Assembly: GCA_019285715.1 (NCBI GenBank)
Contig: CP079108.1
Span: 2,495,001-2,559,000 of the forward strand
Direction of reading: 5' to 3'
From: Sphingosinicellaceae bacterium
GTDB taxonomy: Bacteria > Pseudomonadota > Alphaproteobacteria > Sphingomonadales > Sphingomonadaceae
Length of the DNA: 64,000 bases
Below are positions 9,010 through 18,432 of this stretch, in pieces. Within the stretch, counting starts at the first letter, position 1. Each line of letters begins with the position of its first letter. Below the pieces are notes generated by a model. The model had not been told where the DNA came from. It did not search any database and saw only the letters and a program-made list of their open reading frames with translations. The position numbers and the translations under genes were made by a program.

Positions 9010-9890
9010 TTCAGTGCGACGCCGGGATCGATCGGCTTGTGCGCGAGCTGCTTCAGATAGACCAGGTTATCCCAGGCGATGCGGTCGAACTGCGGATTGG
9101 ACTGCATGGCGCGGGTGAAGAAGGTCTCGGCGATTCCGTAATCGCCGCGCGACATCGCCGCGAAACCGACGGTGTTGAGGTCGCGCGCCATGGTCAGTTT
9201 GGTCGAACCCTTGAAGGCGTTCTTGTAGTCGCCCTGCATCGCCTGCGCGAGCCGCAGGTTGTTGCGCGCCACGTCGGACTTCGGATCGATGGCGAGCGCG
9301 CGGGCCGAATCCGCCGCGGCCTCGACGAAGCGCCCGCGCAGCAGCTGCGAATAGCCCCGGTTGGTGTACGCCGACGCCGACGCCGGCTCGAGCGCCAGCG
9401 CCTTGGCGTAGGCGGTCTCCGCGTTCGGCCAATCGCGGCCACGGTCGGCGGCGACACCGCGCGCGATCCAGCCGCGCACCGAGCCCGGGTTGATCGCCAG
9501 CGCCGCATCGAGTGCGGTGATCGCCTGTGCGTTCTGCCCGAGGCGCAGCCGCGCCAGGCCGAGCCCCAGTTGCGCGTTCCCCCCGAGCACCGGGTCGCTG
9601 GTCAGTGTCGCGAAGCCGTTGGCGGCATCCTCAGGCGATCCCGATGCGAGAGCGTATTCGGCGCTGAGCCGGACGACCTGCTGCGGCGGCAAGGTCGCGG
9701 CGCTGCGCGCGATCAGGTCGCGCGCGACATCGAGCAGGTCGCCGGTGATCGCCGCCTCGATCCGGCCGATCAGCAGGTCTGGCGATGCCGGCAGCACCTC
9801 GACCGCGGGGACCGATGGCGCGACTGCAGCGCTGACCACCGTCGTGGTGAGCGCGAGGCAAGTGCAGGCCAAAAGCCGGGAAATCCTCAT
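9006..9890 (-). CDS. TPR protein of the Tad locus (TadD-like)
   Basis: 294 residues with a cleavable-looking signal peptide (1-22). Tetratricopeptide repeats are seen from about residue 60, for example AYTNRGYSQLLRGRFVEAAADSARALAIDP and GRDWPNAETAYAKALALEP. Sits between another TPR gene and cpaA, overlapping both by four bases (ATGA). TadD proteins are periplasmic or lipoprotein scaffolds needed for pilus assembly in other Tad systems; that role is inferred from context here. Confidence 0.75.
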   Translation of the reverse strand: MRISRLLACTCLALTTTVVSAAVAPSVPAVEVLPASPDLLIGRIEAAITGDLLDVARDLIARSAATLPPQQVVRLSAEYALASGSPEDAANGFATLTSDPVLGGNAQLGLGLARLRLGQNAQAITALDAALAINPGSVRGWIARGVAADRGRDWPNAETAYAKALALEPASASAYTNRGYSQLLRGRFVEAAADSARALAIDPKSDVARNNLRLAQAMQGDYKNAFKGSTKLTMARDLNTVGFAAMSRGDYGIAETFFTRAMQSNPQFDRIAWDNLVYLKQLAHKPIDPGVALK

Positions 9891-11014
9891 GCGACGACAC
9901 CGCGCGAGTCGGCTCTCATGCGGGTCGCGAAGGCGTTGAGCTGGGCATCGTCGCTGTCGAACTCGGCGCGCGCGACGCGTCCACCGGTGGCGAAGGCCGC
10001 GAGCGTGCTGCCACCGACGTCGCCCGCACCGAGACGGCGCTGGTTGAGCGCGACGACCCGCGTCGCTTCGGCCCCGAGCGGCGCGCGCATCCGGGCCCGC
10101 GCGAATGCTTCGGCGACGTCGAAGCGGGATCCTGACGGCAGCCGGGCAGCGGCGGCGGGCGCGCTGGCCAGCATCGGCACGGCGAGTGGGGCGACGGCGT
10201 CGGCCGCAGGCTCGGCCGCGGCGAGTGCGGTGGCTTTGGCGAGTTCCGTCGCCTCGGCAAGTGGCGTGGCCTCGGCGCGCTTCTCGGCAACGACCTGGGT
10301 CAGCAGGGCGTGATCGTCGGCATCGGTCCAGGCGGCCGCGACCATGACTTCATGGGCTTCCGGAGAGGCGCCGCGCTGGCGCGGGCCATCGTCAAGCACG
10401 AGCCGCTGCTCGCCCGCCGTGGTGACCTCGATATGCGCGCTCGGAGGGGCTTCAGCGACCGTCGGGGCTTCGGTGCGGGCGGCCCGCAACGCCACTGCGA
10501 TCAGTGCCAGCGTGTGCTGCGCCGACGCCGCCGAGCCAGCATCCTGCGAGCTCGCAGCCGCGCGCAACGGCTCGATCGCGGCGACCAGATTGCCCTGCAG
10601 ATAGAGAGAATAGCCGAAGTTGTTGAGCAGCGTCGGCGAATCCGGCTCGAGTGCCAGCCCGGCCTCGTAATAGACCCGCGCGATGTCGGGGCGGCCGAGC
10701 CGATCGTAGCTCACCGCGACGCCATTCAGCGCGTCGGCAGAGTTCGGCATCGCGATGATCGCTTGCCGGAACTGCGCCAGCGCACCGCTTACGTCGTTGA
10801 GCGCGAGCAGCGACTTGCCCATCGCATAGGCATCGCCCTCGGGGACCGGTGTCGACGCGGCCGCGACGCGCACCCCCGCCATGACATCGAGCTTGGGCAG
10901 GCGGCCGCTGCCATGGGCGTGCGCGACGGCGACGTCGGCAAGCACAAAGCCGACCATCGCGCCGAGGCGGAGCCTGGCGGGCGTGCTGAGCCGGGCCGGG
11001 CTATTTGTTGTCAC
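9887..11014 (-). CDS. tadD: TPR protein of the Tad locus (TadD-like, with extra C-terminal region)
   Basis: About 375 residues. Start set at GTG 11014, which has GGGAG six bases upstream; an in-frame TTG lies at 11020. The N-terminal hydrophobic segment (about 20-33) is followed by TPR motifs such as ADALNGVAVSYDRLGRPDIA and PTLLNNFGYSLYLQGN (residues 60-150). A Pro/Ala/Glu-rich stretch and a C-terminal region without recognised motif follow. Overlaps the end of tadC by 14 bases. Two consecutive TPR genes is a common arrangement in alphaproteobacterial tad operons. Confidence 0.75.
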   Translation of the reverse strand: MTTNSPARLSTPARLRLGAMVGFVLADVAVAHAHGSGRLPKLDVMAGVRVAAASTPVPEGDAYAMGKSLLALNDVSGALAQFRQAIIAMPNSADALNGVAVSYDRLGRPDIARVYYEAGLALEPDSPTLLNNFGYSLYLQGNLVAAIEPLRAAASSQDAGSAASAQHTLALIAVALRAARTEAPTVAEAPPSAHIEVTTAGEQRLVLDDGPRQRGASPEAHEVMVAAAWTDADDHALLTQVVAEKRAEATPLAEATELAKATALAAAEPAADAVAPLAVPMLASAPAAAARLPSGSRFDVAEAFARARMRAPLGAEATRVVALNQRRLGAGDVGGSTLAAFATGGRVARAEFDSDDAQLNAFATRMRADSRGVVA

Positions 11015-11990
11015 GCGCAACTCCCGCGAGGTTGGCTTTGACGTTGATGATCGCCGGCAGCATGAGCACCGACACCATGGTCGGCAGCAGGAACAGCACC
11101 AGCGGCACCGACAGCAGCACCGGCAGGCGCGCGGCCTTTTCCTCAGCGCGCATCCGGCGTGCCTCGCGCATTTCGGCGGCGTAGATCTTGAGCGCCTGGC
11201 CGACGCTCGAGCCGAGTTTGGCGGACTGGTTGAGCAGCGTCACGAACGCGGTGAGTTCGGGCAGCGCGGTCCGCCGCGCGAGATTCTTCAGAGCCACCTC
11301 CCGCGTCCGCCCGGCGCGGAGTTCGAGCGAGACGTTGGCGAGCAGTTCGGACAGCAAGGGGTGGGAGGTGACGATCTCGGATCCGACCCGCGAGAAGCTC
11401 GCGTCGATGCCGAGCCCGGCCTCGACGCAGACCAGCATCAGGTCGAGCGTGTCCGGGAACCCGTTGAGGATTTCCTTCTTCCGCTGCGCCGCCTTCGAAC
11501 TGACGACCATGTTCGGGATATAGAGCCCGGCCGCCGCCGATCCGACGACGATCATGTACAGCTTTGTCGCCGGCGGCATTCCGACGGTGTACATCACCAG
11601 CAGCGCGAGCAGCGGCAGGACCAGTGTCAGCGTCGTCTTGATCAGCACGAACGCACGCACCGCGTACGACTGGGTATAGCCTGCCAGCATCAGCTTCTCG
11701 GCAAGCGCGTCGCCCTTGGTATCGGTCAGCGACAGGCCGCGCTTCTCGACCTGCTGGACCAGCCGTGCCCACATCGAGCGTGAATCGTCGTGGACGAGAG
11801 TCTGGCTGCCGGACTTCCCGGGGTTGCCCTCGATCGTCACCGCGGTCGTCGACAGGCGCTGCCGCATGTCGACCTTGCCGGCGAACATCGGCGCGACCGC
11901 CATCACGACGAGCACGACGATGCCGAACACCACCACCAGCATCATCGTCATTGCCAGATTGGGCAGCGCAAGGTCGGACATGGCGGTCAT
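11001..11990 (-). CDS. tadC: Tad pilus inner-membrane platform protein TadC
   Basis: 329 residues from the ATG at 11990, whose ATGA overlaps the tadB stop. Carries the T2SSF fold: a first membrane helix (about 10-35), a cytoplasmic four-helix domain with GFPDTLDLMLVCVEAGLGIDASF, and C-terminal helices ending PVLLSVPLVLFLLPTMVSVLM. With TadB it forms the platform driven by the TadA ATPase. Confidence 0.93.
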   Translation of the reverse strand: MTAMSDLALPNLAMTMMLVVVFGIVVLVVMAVAPMFAGKVDMRQRLSTTAVTIEGNPGKSGSQTLVHDDSRSMWARLVQQVEKRGLSLTDTKGDALAEKLMLAGYTQSYAVRAFVLIKTTLTLVLPLLALLVMYTVGMPPATKLYMIVVGSAAAGLYIPNMVVSSKAAQRKKEILNGFPDTLDLMLVCVEAGLGIDASFSRVGSEIVTSHPLLSELLANVSLELRAGRTREVALKNLARRTALPELTAFVTLLNQSAKLGSSVGQALKIYAAEMREARRMRAEEKAARLPVLLSVPLVLFLLPTMVSVLMLPAIINVKANLAGVARDNK

Positions 11991-12982
11991 ACCTCGATCT
12001 TGATCAGCTTGTTCATGATGACGATGCCGGTCGAGTACCAGCACACGATCGCCATCACGGACGGCAGGAAGATCGGGTCGTCGACGACGTTCAGGTAGAA
12101 GCTCGGCTGCGTCGCGAAGACGAAGCAGAAGGTCGCGACCGGCAGCACGCTGAGCAGGATGCCGGTCATCTTGCCCTCGCCCGCCAGCGCGCGGACCTTC
12201 AGGACCATCGAGGCACGGTCGCGGATGACTTTCGACAGGCCGTCGAGAATGTCGGCGAGGTTACCGCCGGTCTCGGCCTGGATCGCCACCGACACTACGA
12301 ACATCTGGATGTCCTGGGTACGGACCCGTCGCGCCAGGTTGGAGAGGGCGCCGCGCAGGTCATAGCCGTAATTCATCTCGGCGATGACGATGCCGAATTC
12401 GGATCCGATCGGATCGGGAACCTCAGTCACCAGCAGTTCGAGCGCACTGGTCACCGGGTGGCCGGCACGGAGGCCGCGAACGAAGATGTCGAGCGCGATC
12501 GGGAACTGCGCCTCGAACTTGGCGATGCGGGCGCTCGCCTTGCGCGACAGCAGCCACAGCGGCATCAGGATGCCGAGCACCACCGCGAAGATGACGAGCA
12601 GCAGGTAGCTCGCCGCGGAGTGGAGCTGCCCGGTGATGCCACCGATCAGTGGGAACAGCAGGCCGATGGTCAGCGTCGCGCTGATCATCAGGACGATGAG
12701 CTGGTGGACCGGCATCCGCATCCCGGCCTGGGTCAGCCGGACTTCGAGGTAGTCGACGATCGACGGCGGCGCGAAGATCGAGCTCGCCTTGGGCCCGTCG
12801 CGGCGCAGCGTCGACAGCACCTGCTCGTTGCTGGCGCCCTCCTGCATCATCTTGACGCGCTTGTTGACGCGGTTGTGCGTGTTGTTGCGCTCGCCGAGAT
12901 AGGCGAACAGCCCCTGGGCCAGCAGCATCGTCCCCAGGAAGACGACTGAGTAGAAGATCAGCTGGGGATCGAAATAATTCAC
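11987..12982 (-). CDS. tadB: Tad pilus inner-membrane platform protein TadB
   Basis: 331 residues. N-terminal membrane helix (about 8-27), a middle helix pair near 95-150, and the T2SSF cytoplasmic domain with FPIALDIFVRGLRAGHPV and ETGGNLADILDGLS. Pairs with TadC. Its ATG overlaps the tadA stop by four bases, and its own stop overlaps the tadC start, so the three genes are translationally linked. Confidence 0.94.
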   Translation of the reverse strand: MNYFDPQLIFYSVVFLGTMLLAQGLFAYLGERNNTHNRVNKRVKMMQEGASNEQVLSTLRRDGPKASSIFAPPSIVDYLEVRLTQAGMRMPVHQLIVLMISATLTIGLLFPLIGGITGQLHSAASYLLLVIFAVVLGILMPLWLLSRKASARIAKFEAQFPIALDIFVRGLRAGHPVTSALELLVTEVPDPIGSEFGIVIAEMNYGYDLRGALSNLARRVRTQDIQMFVVSVAIQAETGGNLADILDGLSKVIRDRASMVLKVRALAGEGKMTGILLSVLPVATFCFVFATQPSFYLNVVDDPIFLPSVMAIVCWYSTGIVIMNKLIKIEV

Positions 12983-14214
12983 GCCGCGCCCTCCAGCGAG
13001 CGGTACGGATCGAAGATGTTCGACGGCAGGTGGATGCCGCGCGCGCTCAAGATGTCCATGAAGCGCGGTCGCACGCCGGTCGGCTTGAGCTCGCCGATGA
13101 CCATGCCCTCGTTGTCGATGCCCTTGCGCTCGAAGCGGAAAATTTCCTGCATCAGGATTGTCTCGCCCTCCATGCCGGTGACTTCGGCGAGCGAGGTCAG
13201 GCGGCGGCGGCCGTCGCTGAGGCGCTCGAGCTGGAGCACGACCTGGATCGCCGAGGCGATCTGGGCGCGCGCCGACTTCGGGCTGATGTCGATGCCCGAC
13301 ATGCCGATCATCTGCTCGACGCGGCTGAGCGCATCGCGCGCGGTGTTGGCGTGGACGGTGGTCATCGAGCCGTCGTGGCCGGTGTTCATCGCCTGCAGCA
13401 TGTCGAACGCCTCGCCCGAGCGGATTTCGCCGAGGATGATGCGGTCGGGCCGCATCCGCAGCGCGTTCTTGACGAGCTCGCGCTGCGCGACTTCGCCGCG
13501 GCCCTCGATGTTGGCGGGGCGGGTCTCGAGGCGGACGACGTGACGCTGCTGGAGCTGGAGCTCGGCCGAGTCCTCGATCGTGACGATGCGCTCGGAACCG
13601 TCGATGGAGGCCGACAACGCATTCAGCATGGTCGTCTTGCCGGAGCCGGTACCACCCGAAATCAGCAGGTTGCGACGCGCCGTGACGACACCGCGCAGGA
13701 CGATTGCGGCACTTTCGGGCATCGCGCCGAAGCTGACCAGCTTGTCCATGTCGATCGGAGTCTTGGAGAATTTCCGGATCGACAGCACCGGGCCGTCGAC
13801 CGCCAGCGGCGGAATGATCGCGTTGATGCGGCTGCCGTCGGGAAGCCGTGCGTCGACCATCGGCGAACTCTCGTCCACCCGGCGCCCGACGTTGCTGACG
13901 ATCTTGCCGATGATCCTGAGCAGGTGCGCGTCATTGGCGAAGCGCGTGCCGACTTCCTCGATGCGGCCGCGGCGCTCGACGAAGACGATGTTGGCGCCGT
14001 TGACCATGATGTCGGTGATCGACGGGTCCTTGAGCAGCGGCTCGAGCGGCCCGAGCCCGAGCAATTCGTCGAGGATGTCCTCGACCATCTGCTTGCGCTC
14101 GACGAGGTTCAACGCGTGGTTGACCTCCTTGAGCATGTCCGAGACGATCTCGCCGATCTCGCGTCCGACCTGGTCGCGGGTCATCGTCTCCAGCGCCGCG
14201 AGGTTGATCCGCAC
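12979..14214 (-). CDS. tadA: Tad pilus ATPase TadA/CpaF (main part; gene appears frameshifted near its 5' end)
   Basis: 411 residues from GTG 14214. Secretion ATPase of the GspE family that powers pilus assembly from the cytoplasm. Seen: DILDELLGLGPLEPLL (47-62), Walker A GGTGSGKTTMLN, Asp box TIEDSAELQLQ, Walker B region IILGEIRSGEAFDMLQ and His box TTVHANT. Upstream of the GTG the same frame still encodes family sequence (D-L-H-Q-K-L-I-V before RINLAALE), while the normal operon start at 14375 reads in another frame and stops at 14217. The intact gene should therefore run 12979-14375 with one base missing near 14230-14240. The GTG may be a genuine rescue start, or the break may be a sequence error. 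Confidence 0.9.
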   Translation of the reverse strand: MRINLAALETMTRDQVGREIGEIVSDMLKEVNHALNLVERKQMVEDILDELLGLGPLEPLLKDPSITDIMVNGANIVFVERRGRIEEVGTRFANDAHLLRIIGKIVSNVGRRVDESSPMVDARLPDGSRINAIIPPLAVDGPVLSIRKFSKTPIDMDKLVSFGAMPESAAIVLRGVVTARRNLLISGGTGSGKTTMLNALSASIDGSERIVTIEDSAELQLQQRHVVRLETRPANIEGRGEVAQRELVKNALRMRPDRIILGEIRSGEAFDMLQAMNTGHDGSMTTVHANTARDALSRVEQMIGMSGIDISPKSARAQIASAIQVVLQLERLSDGRRRLTSLAEVTGMEGETILMQEIFRFERKGIDNEGMVIGELKPTGVRPRFMDILSARGIHLPSNIFDPYRSLEGAA

Positions 14215-14216
14215 GA

Positions 14217-14375
14217 TCAGCTTCTGGTGGAGATCGACTTGAGTTCGGTCATCTTGTCGAGGCGGGTCGCTTCCGGCGCGGCCTTGAGCTTTGGAGCCGG
14301 CTTTGGTGCAGCGGCGTCCGCAGCGCTATCGACCGCGACATCGGCGACGGGGACCCGGCGGCTCGGCCAGATCAT
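14217..14375 (-). pseudogene. tadA: Out-of-frame 5' segment of tadA
   Basis: ATG 14375 overlaps the cpaE stop as ATGA, exactly as other genes of this operon start. It reads 52 codons: an Ala/Pro/Lys-rich leader and then LDKMTELKS, the conserved entry to TadA. The frame then runs to TGA at 14219-14217, whereas the expected continuation L-H-Q-K-L-I-V-R-I-N-L is in the main tadA frame. Restoring one base just after the TELKS codons joins the two frames. Confidence 0.7.
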
Positions 14376-15556
14376 AGCGCCGCCTTCTCCAGCAGGCTGG
14401 CCGCGAGCGACCCGACCATCGCGCGCAGGTCTTTCTCGACGCGGGTCTTCGCGGCGAAGGGCTTGCCGCGATCGATCGCGCTGCTGACGGTCGGATAGTC
14501 GTTGGCAATCGCGTAATCGATGCGGCGGCCCATCAGCGCCTGGGTGTCGCTGAGGTCGATCTTGCCGAACATCGGATGGGTGACGCGATTGACAACAACC
14601 CGCAGCCGGTCGCTCATGCCGTTGCCGTCGATGACCTCGGCTTGGCGCTTGGCCTGGTGGATGCCGGGCACCGACAGGCTGGTGACCATCAACGTCAGCT
14701 CGGACATCTCGATGACGCGGAGCGACCAGTTAGTCCACGCCGCCGGCAGGTCGACAAGGACGATGTCATAGCTCGCCATCGCCAGCTCGAGCATCTTCTC
14801 GACAAGCTCGGTCGACAGCATGTCGAGCGGCACCATGTCGGGCGGACTGGCGACGACGCTCAAGCCCGAGGCGTGCTGCTCGGCGATCGTCTGCAGCACC
14901 TCGGCGTCGAGCCGGTCACCCGCCTCGATGACATCGAAGACCCCGAGCTTGGGCTTGAGGTCGAGGTACAGCGCCGCATTGCCGAACTGCACGTCGAGGT
15001 CGATCAGGCAGACCTTGGCGCTGGCGGCCCAGATGATGCCGGCCTGCGTCGCCAGCGCGGTCGTGCCGCAGCCGCCGATGGCCCCCAGGAACGAAATGAT
15101 CTTGCCGCGCTTCACCGGCTTGACCGCCTGCTTGGTCAGCGCCTGTTCGCGCGCCGGATCGACGGTGTGGGCGAACTCCTCGGCGGTGAAGGGCAGCGGC
15201 AGCACGTCGACGGCGCCAGCGCGGAGCACCAGGCGGGTCGCGGCCACGGTCAGGTCACGGACCCCGGCGATCACCGGCAGCTTGCCCGCATACTCGCGCG
15301 CAAAGGCTTCGAACTCGTCGAACATCACCGGGTTGAACGGGTCGACCTCGACGATGATGACCTCGGCGCGGCGCAGCCCTGGCGTAGTCGCGGACACCGC
15401 CTCGATGCCGATCGGCTCGACGCTGAGCAGATAGTCGCCGCGGGCGGCATCCGCGATGCCCGGGGAAGTCTTCGGCTCGAGGATCAGCAGCACGCGGGTC
15501 GGCGCAGCGCCGCCGGGCGCGACCACGCCGGGACGGATGGAATGAACCTGGCTCAT
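14372..15556 (-). CDS. cpaE: Pilus assembly localisation ATPase CpaE/TadZ
   Basis: 394 residues from ATG 15556 (MSQVHSIRPG); longer in-frame versions would cross an intergenic gap. A receiver-like N-terminal domain (about 20-130) is followed by a MinD/ParA-type P-loop domain starting KIISFLGAIGGCGTTALATQ, a deviant Walker A. Further landmarks are LIDLDVQFGNAALYLDLKPKLG and VLVDLPAAW. In this family the protein marks the pole and positions the Tad machinery. Stop overlaps the original tadA start by four bases. Confidence 0.92.
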   Translation of the reverse strand: MSQVHSIRPGVVAPGGAAPTRVLLILEPKTSPGIADAARGDYLLSVEPIGIEAVSATTPGLRRAEVIIVEVDPFNPVMFDEFEAFAREYAGKLPVIAGVRDLTVAATRLVLRAGAVDVLPLPFTAEEFAHTVDPAREQALTKQAVKPVKRGKIISFLGAIGGCGTTALATQAGIIWAASAKVCLIDLDVQFGNAALYLDLKPKLGVFDVIEAGDRLDAEVLQTIAEQHASGLSVVASPPDMVPLDMLSTELVEKMLELAMASYDIVLVDLPAAWTNWSLRVIEMSELTLMVTSLSVPGIHQAKRQAEVIDGNGMSDRLRVVVNRVTHPMFGKIDLSDTQALMGRRIDYAIANDYPTVSSAIDRGKPFAAKTRVEKDLRAMVGSLAASLLEKAAL

Positions 15557-15587
15557 GCGCGGTACGCCACTGGAAACACCTGGTTCA

Positions 15588-15911
15588 TCAGTTCGGCGAC
15601 CCCGTGCCGAGCAGCGGCACCATGATCGTCGGGGCGTCCTCGGCCCCGCCCTGCCCGCCGACATCGGTCTTGCCGTTGGTCTTGAGCAAGGGCTTGAGGT
15701 GCCCGGTCTCGTAGCGGATCATCGCGTCCGCGGAGCGCCGGCCGTTGCCCGAGGGTGGCGGCAGACCGGCGTAGTTCGGGTTCGGGTTGATGATCTGCGC
15801 GTCGCGGTTGTTGCGCACCGTCGCGCCGAACTCCGGATCGGAACCCGCCAGCGCCGGCACCGCGCCGAGGACGACCGCCGCCAGCGCTACCACATAAAGC
15901 TTGCTGTTCAT
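15588..15911 (-). CDS. cpaD: Short CpaD-like periplasmic pilus protein
   Basis: 107 residues, signal peptide 1-22 ending PALA. The CpaD hallmark is visible in FGATVRNNRDAQIINPNP, followed by YAGLPPPSGNGRRSADAMIRYETG. CpaD of Caulobacter is about twice as long, but short versions like this are usual in sphingomonads (from memory). Lies between cpaC and cpaE; TGATG overlap with cpaC gives start 15911 (a GTG at 15914 is also in frame). Thought to help the secretin reach the outer membrane. Confidence 0.75.
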   Translation of the reverse strand: MNSKLYVVALAAVVLGAVPALAGSDPEFGATVRNNRDAQIINPNPNYAGLPPPSGNGRRSADAMIRYETGHLKPLLKTNGKTDVGGQGGAEDAPTIMVPLLGTGSPN

Positions 15912-17317
15912 CACTTCACCACATGGCCAAAGTCGGCGTCGAGCCCGCCCGGCTTGACCCCGTTGAGGAGCACCACCGGCCCGCGCTTTTCGGTCTTGCC
16001 GTTCAGGAACAGGTCGACATCGCTCGGCTGCTGGATGCGGTCGGTCGGCAGCGCGATCTGCACCGGGCGAACCGGCCGGACGATGTGCGGCGTCACCACG
16101 ATCACCAGCTCGGTCTCGTTGCGGTTGAAGTAGGTGGAGCGAAACAGCGTCCCGATGATCGGCAGCTTGCCGAGCAGCGGGATTGCCTTGACCGTGTCGT
16201 TGAAGTCCGACTGGATCAGCCCGGCCATCGCGAAGGCCTCGCCGTCCCTGAGCTCAAGCGAGGTCTTCGCCCGCCTGACCTTGAGGCCCGGGATCTGGAT
16301 ACCGCTGATCTGGATGCCCGCGGTCTGGTCGAGCGAGCTGACCTCGGGCGCCACCGACAGGTTGATCAGCCCGTCGCCGATCACCGTCGGCACGAACGCC
16401 AGGCTGACGCCGAACTGCTTGAACTCGATCGACAGGCGCCCGAACGCATCGACGCCGGTCGGCACCGGGAACTCGCCGCCCGCCAGGAAGCTCGCGCTCT
16501 CGCCCGACAGCGCCACCAGGTTCGGCTGCGCCAGCGTGTGGATCAGCCCCTGCTGCTCGAGCGCGTCGATCTTCACCGAGATCGCCGGCCCCAGCAGGTT
16601 GACGATCGCGGAGATCGGGTTCGAGGCCGGGTTGATGGCGGGGGTCGTGTAGCCGCCGTTCGGGCTGACGACGGCCGGCGTCAGGCTCGAGTCCACGCCG
16701 ACGATCGCGTTCTTGAAGAACGTGACGTTGCTGATCCCCAGCTGCTTGACCGTGCCGCGCGTCATCTCGGCGAAGCGCACCTCCAGCAGGACCTGCTGCG
16801 CCTGGTTGACGCTCATCAGGTTGAGCACCTTCTTCGGCGCATAGGTCTCGGCGATCGTCGCGATGCGCTCGGCGCTCGCGGCGTTCTCGGTGTTGCCCTG
16901 CAGGACGATGCTGTCGTTCGACACGCTGACCGAGATCGCCTCGTTCGGCATCAGGTCCGCGAGCTGGCGCTTCAGCCCCATCGCGTCCGGCCCGACGACC
17001 ACGTCGACGACCGCGACCATGGCGCCCTTGCGGTCATAGATCGTCAGGTTGGTCGACCCGATCTTCTTGCCCATCACATAGATCGAGCTGATCGAGGTCG
17101 GCAGCACGTCGGCGATCTCGGGGTTGCCGATCAGCGCCTTGGCATAGGCCCGGTCGAGCCTGAGCGTCTGCGACTTGTTGAGCGGCACCTGCAGCACCGC
17201 GCCCGAGCGCCCCTCTGACACCGCTCCCGGGTCGGGGCTCGCGGCCGCGGCGGGCAGCGCGAAGCCGGCCAGCGCGGCGACGACAGCAAGGCGAAGCGGC
17301 GAATTGTGCATGATCAT
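15911..17317 (-). CDS. cpaC: Tad pilus outer-membrane secretin CpaC/RcpA
   Basis: 468 residues with a signal peptide (1-25). The N-terminal secretin domain shows LDRAYAKALIGNPEIADVLP and the BON-like SVSVSNDSIVLQGNTENAASAERI. The C-terminal secretin domain runs from about 230, with LALSGE-type strands, VGVSLAFVPTV and the closing GKLPIIGTLFRSTYFNRNETELVIVVTP, the secretin signature. Forms the pilus exit channel. ATGA overlap with cpaB fixes the start at 17317. Confidence 0.95.
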   Translation of the reverse strand: MIMHNSPLRLAVVAALAGFALPAAAASPDPGAVSEGRSGAVLQVPLNKSQTLRLDRAYAKALIGNPEIADVLPTSISSIYVMGKKIGSTNLTIYDRKGAMVAVVDVVVGPDAMGLKRQLADLMPNEAISVSVSNDSIVLQGNTENAASAERIATIAETYAPKKVLNLMSVNQAQQVLLEVRFAEMTRGTVKQLGISNVTFFKNAIVGVDSSLTPAVVSPNGGYTTPAINPASNPISAIVNLLGPAISVKIDALEQQGLIHTLAQPNLVALSGESASFLAGGEFPVPTGVDAFGRLSIEFKQFGVSLAFVPTVIGDGLINLSVAPEVSSLDQTAGIQISGIQIPGLKVRRAKTSLELRDGEAFAMAGLIQSDFNDTVKAIPLLGKLPIIGTLFRSTYFNRNETELVIVVTPHIVRPVRPVQIALPTDRIQQPSDVDLFLNGKTEKRGPVVLLNGVKPGGLDADFGHVVK

Positions 17318-18363
17318 TGCCCCCCCGGGACCGCATAGCTCGTCGACGCGACACCGCGGACGATGGTCACCGACGGTGCCGCGGCATGCTTGACGGCCCT
17401 CCCGCCCCGGCGCGGCGAACTTACCGCCACCGCCGTCGCCGGCCCGTCGTGGAGGTCCTCGACATGCATCGACGAGATCGCGTTGCGGTCCTTGTCGGAC
17501 AGCGGCCGCAGCACCAGCGTCAGCACCCCGACGCTCTGCCCGAGCGTGAGCTTCGACACCTGCACCGGCGTCACCTCGAGCGTCGCCGACTTCACCAGCT
17601 CCGGCTTCTCGGTGCTGACGTTGGAGTTCTGGCCGATCGCGAGGACACGGACGTCCTGGACCAGCAGGTCGGTGATCGGCGGCAGCTTGGTGTCCTCGCC
17701 CGCCGTGGCCGCGCGGACCAGCGTCGCCTGCGGGCCGCGCCGCGCGATCGGCTTGCCGTCGATCCCGATCGAGTTCGCCGTGACTGCATTGGAGGCGCTG
17801 TTGATGACATGACCCGCCGCGGCACCGAGGCCCGCTGCACCGGACGCGTCGGTCGACACCGACCCGCCGGGCGCGACGACGTCGAAGTGCGGCGCCTTTT
17901 CGGGCGGCGTCCGGGTTATATAGACGTCGACATGGTCGCCCGGAGCGATCAGGCCGCCGACCCCGGTCGCCTCGGTCAGCGTCACCGATATGGCGCGCAT
18001 CGCCGGTCCGATGGCGCCGCTCGCGCTGAGCCGGTTGCCGGTCCCGGAGATTGCGCTCGGCACGATGACCTCGTTCGCCGCGATGGCGCGTTGCGCGACA
18101 CGGGTGCCGTCGCCAAGCGCGGCCGGGATGGTGCGGAACGCGCCCTGCGGAATTGCTTCGGCCGGCAGCTTGACGAGCTTGAGATTGGCCGCGGTGAGCT
18201 TGTCACCGAAAGACATCGCGATGGTCGCGGCGGCGACGGAGGAGGTTTCCTGGACTACGGCCTGCTGCGGAGCCGACGGGCTCAACGCGACGCGGGCGAT
18301 GAAGACGGCGATGACACCAAGGACGGCAGCACCGATCAACATTAGAAATGACGATCTACGCAC
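17314..18363 (-). CDS. cpaB: Pilus assembly protein CpaB/RcpC
   Basis: 349 residues from GTG 18363, with a G-run seven bases upstream. One N-terminal membrane helix (6-25), a SAF domain around residues 45-110 and the RcpC/CpaB core with GVGGLIAPGDHVDVYITR and ALGQNSN/TLEVTP strands. A periplasmic partner of the secretin in Tad systems. First large gene after the two pilin genes. Confidence 0.92.
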   Translation of the reverse strand: MRRSSFLMLIGAAVLGVIAVFIARVALSPSAPQQAVVQETSSVAAATIAMSFGDKLTAANLKLVKLPAEAIPQGAFRTIPAALGDGTRVAQRAIAANEVIVPSAISGTGNRLSASGAIGPAMRAISVTLTEATGVGGLIAPGDHVDVYITRTPPEKAPHFDVVAPGGSVSTDASGAAGLGAAAGHVINSASNAVTANSIGIDGKPIARRGPQATLVRAATAGEDTKLPPITDLLVQDVRVLAIGQNSNVSTEKPELVKSATLEVTPVQVSKLTLGQSVGVLTLVLRPLSDKDRNAISSMHVEDLHDGPATAVAVSSPRRGGRAVKHAAAPSVTIVRGVASTSYAVPGGQ

Positions 18364-18432
18364 ACGCTTGCCCCCCTGTATCTAATCTACGCAAACGTTA
18401 CACTCTATCGAAGACTGCTCGCCCTACGCGAA

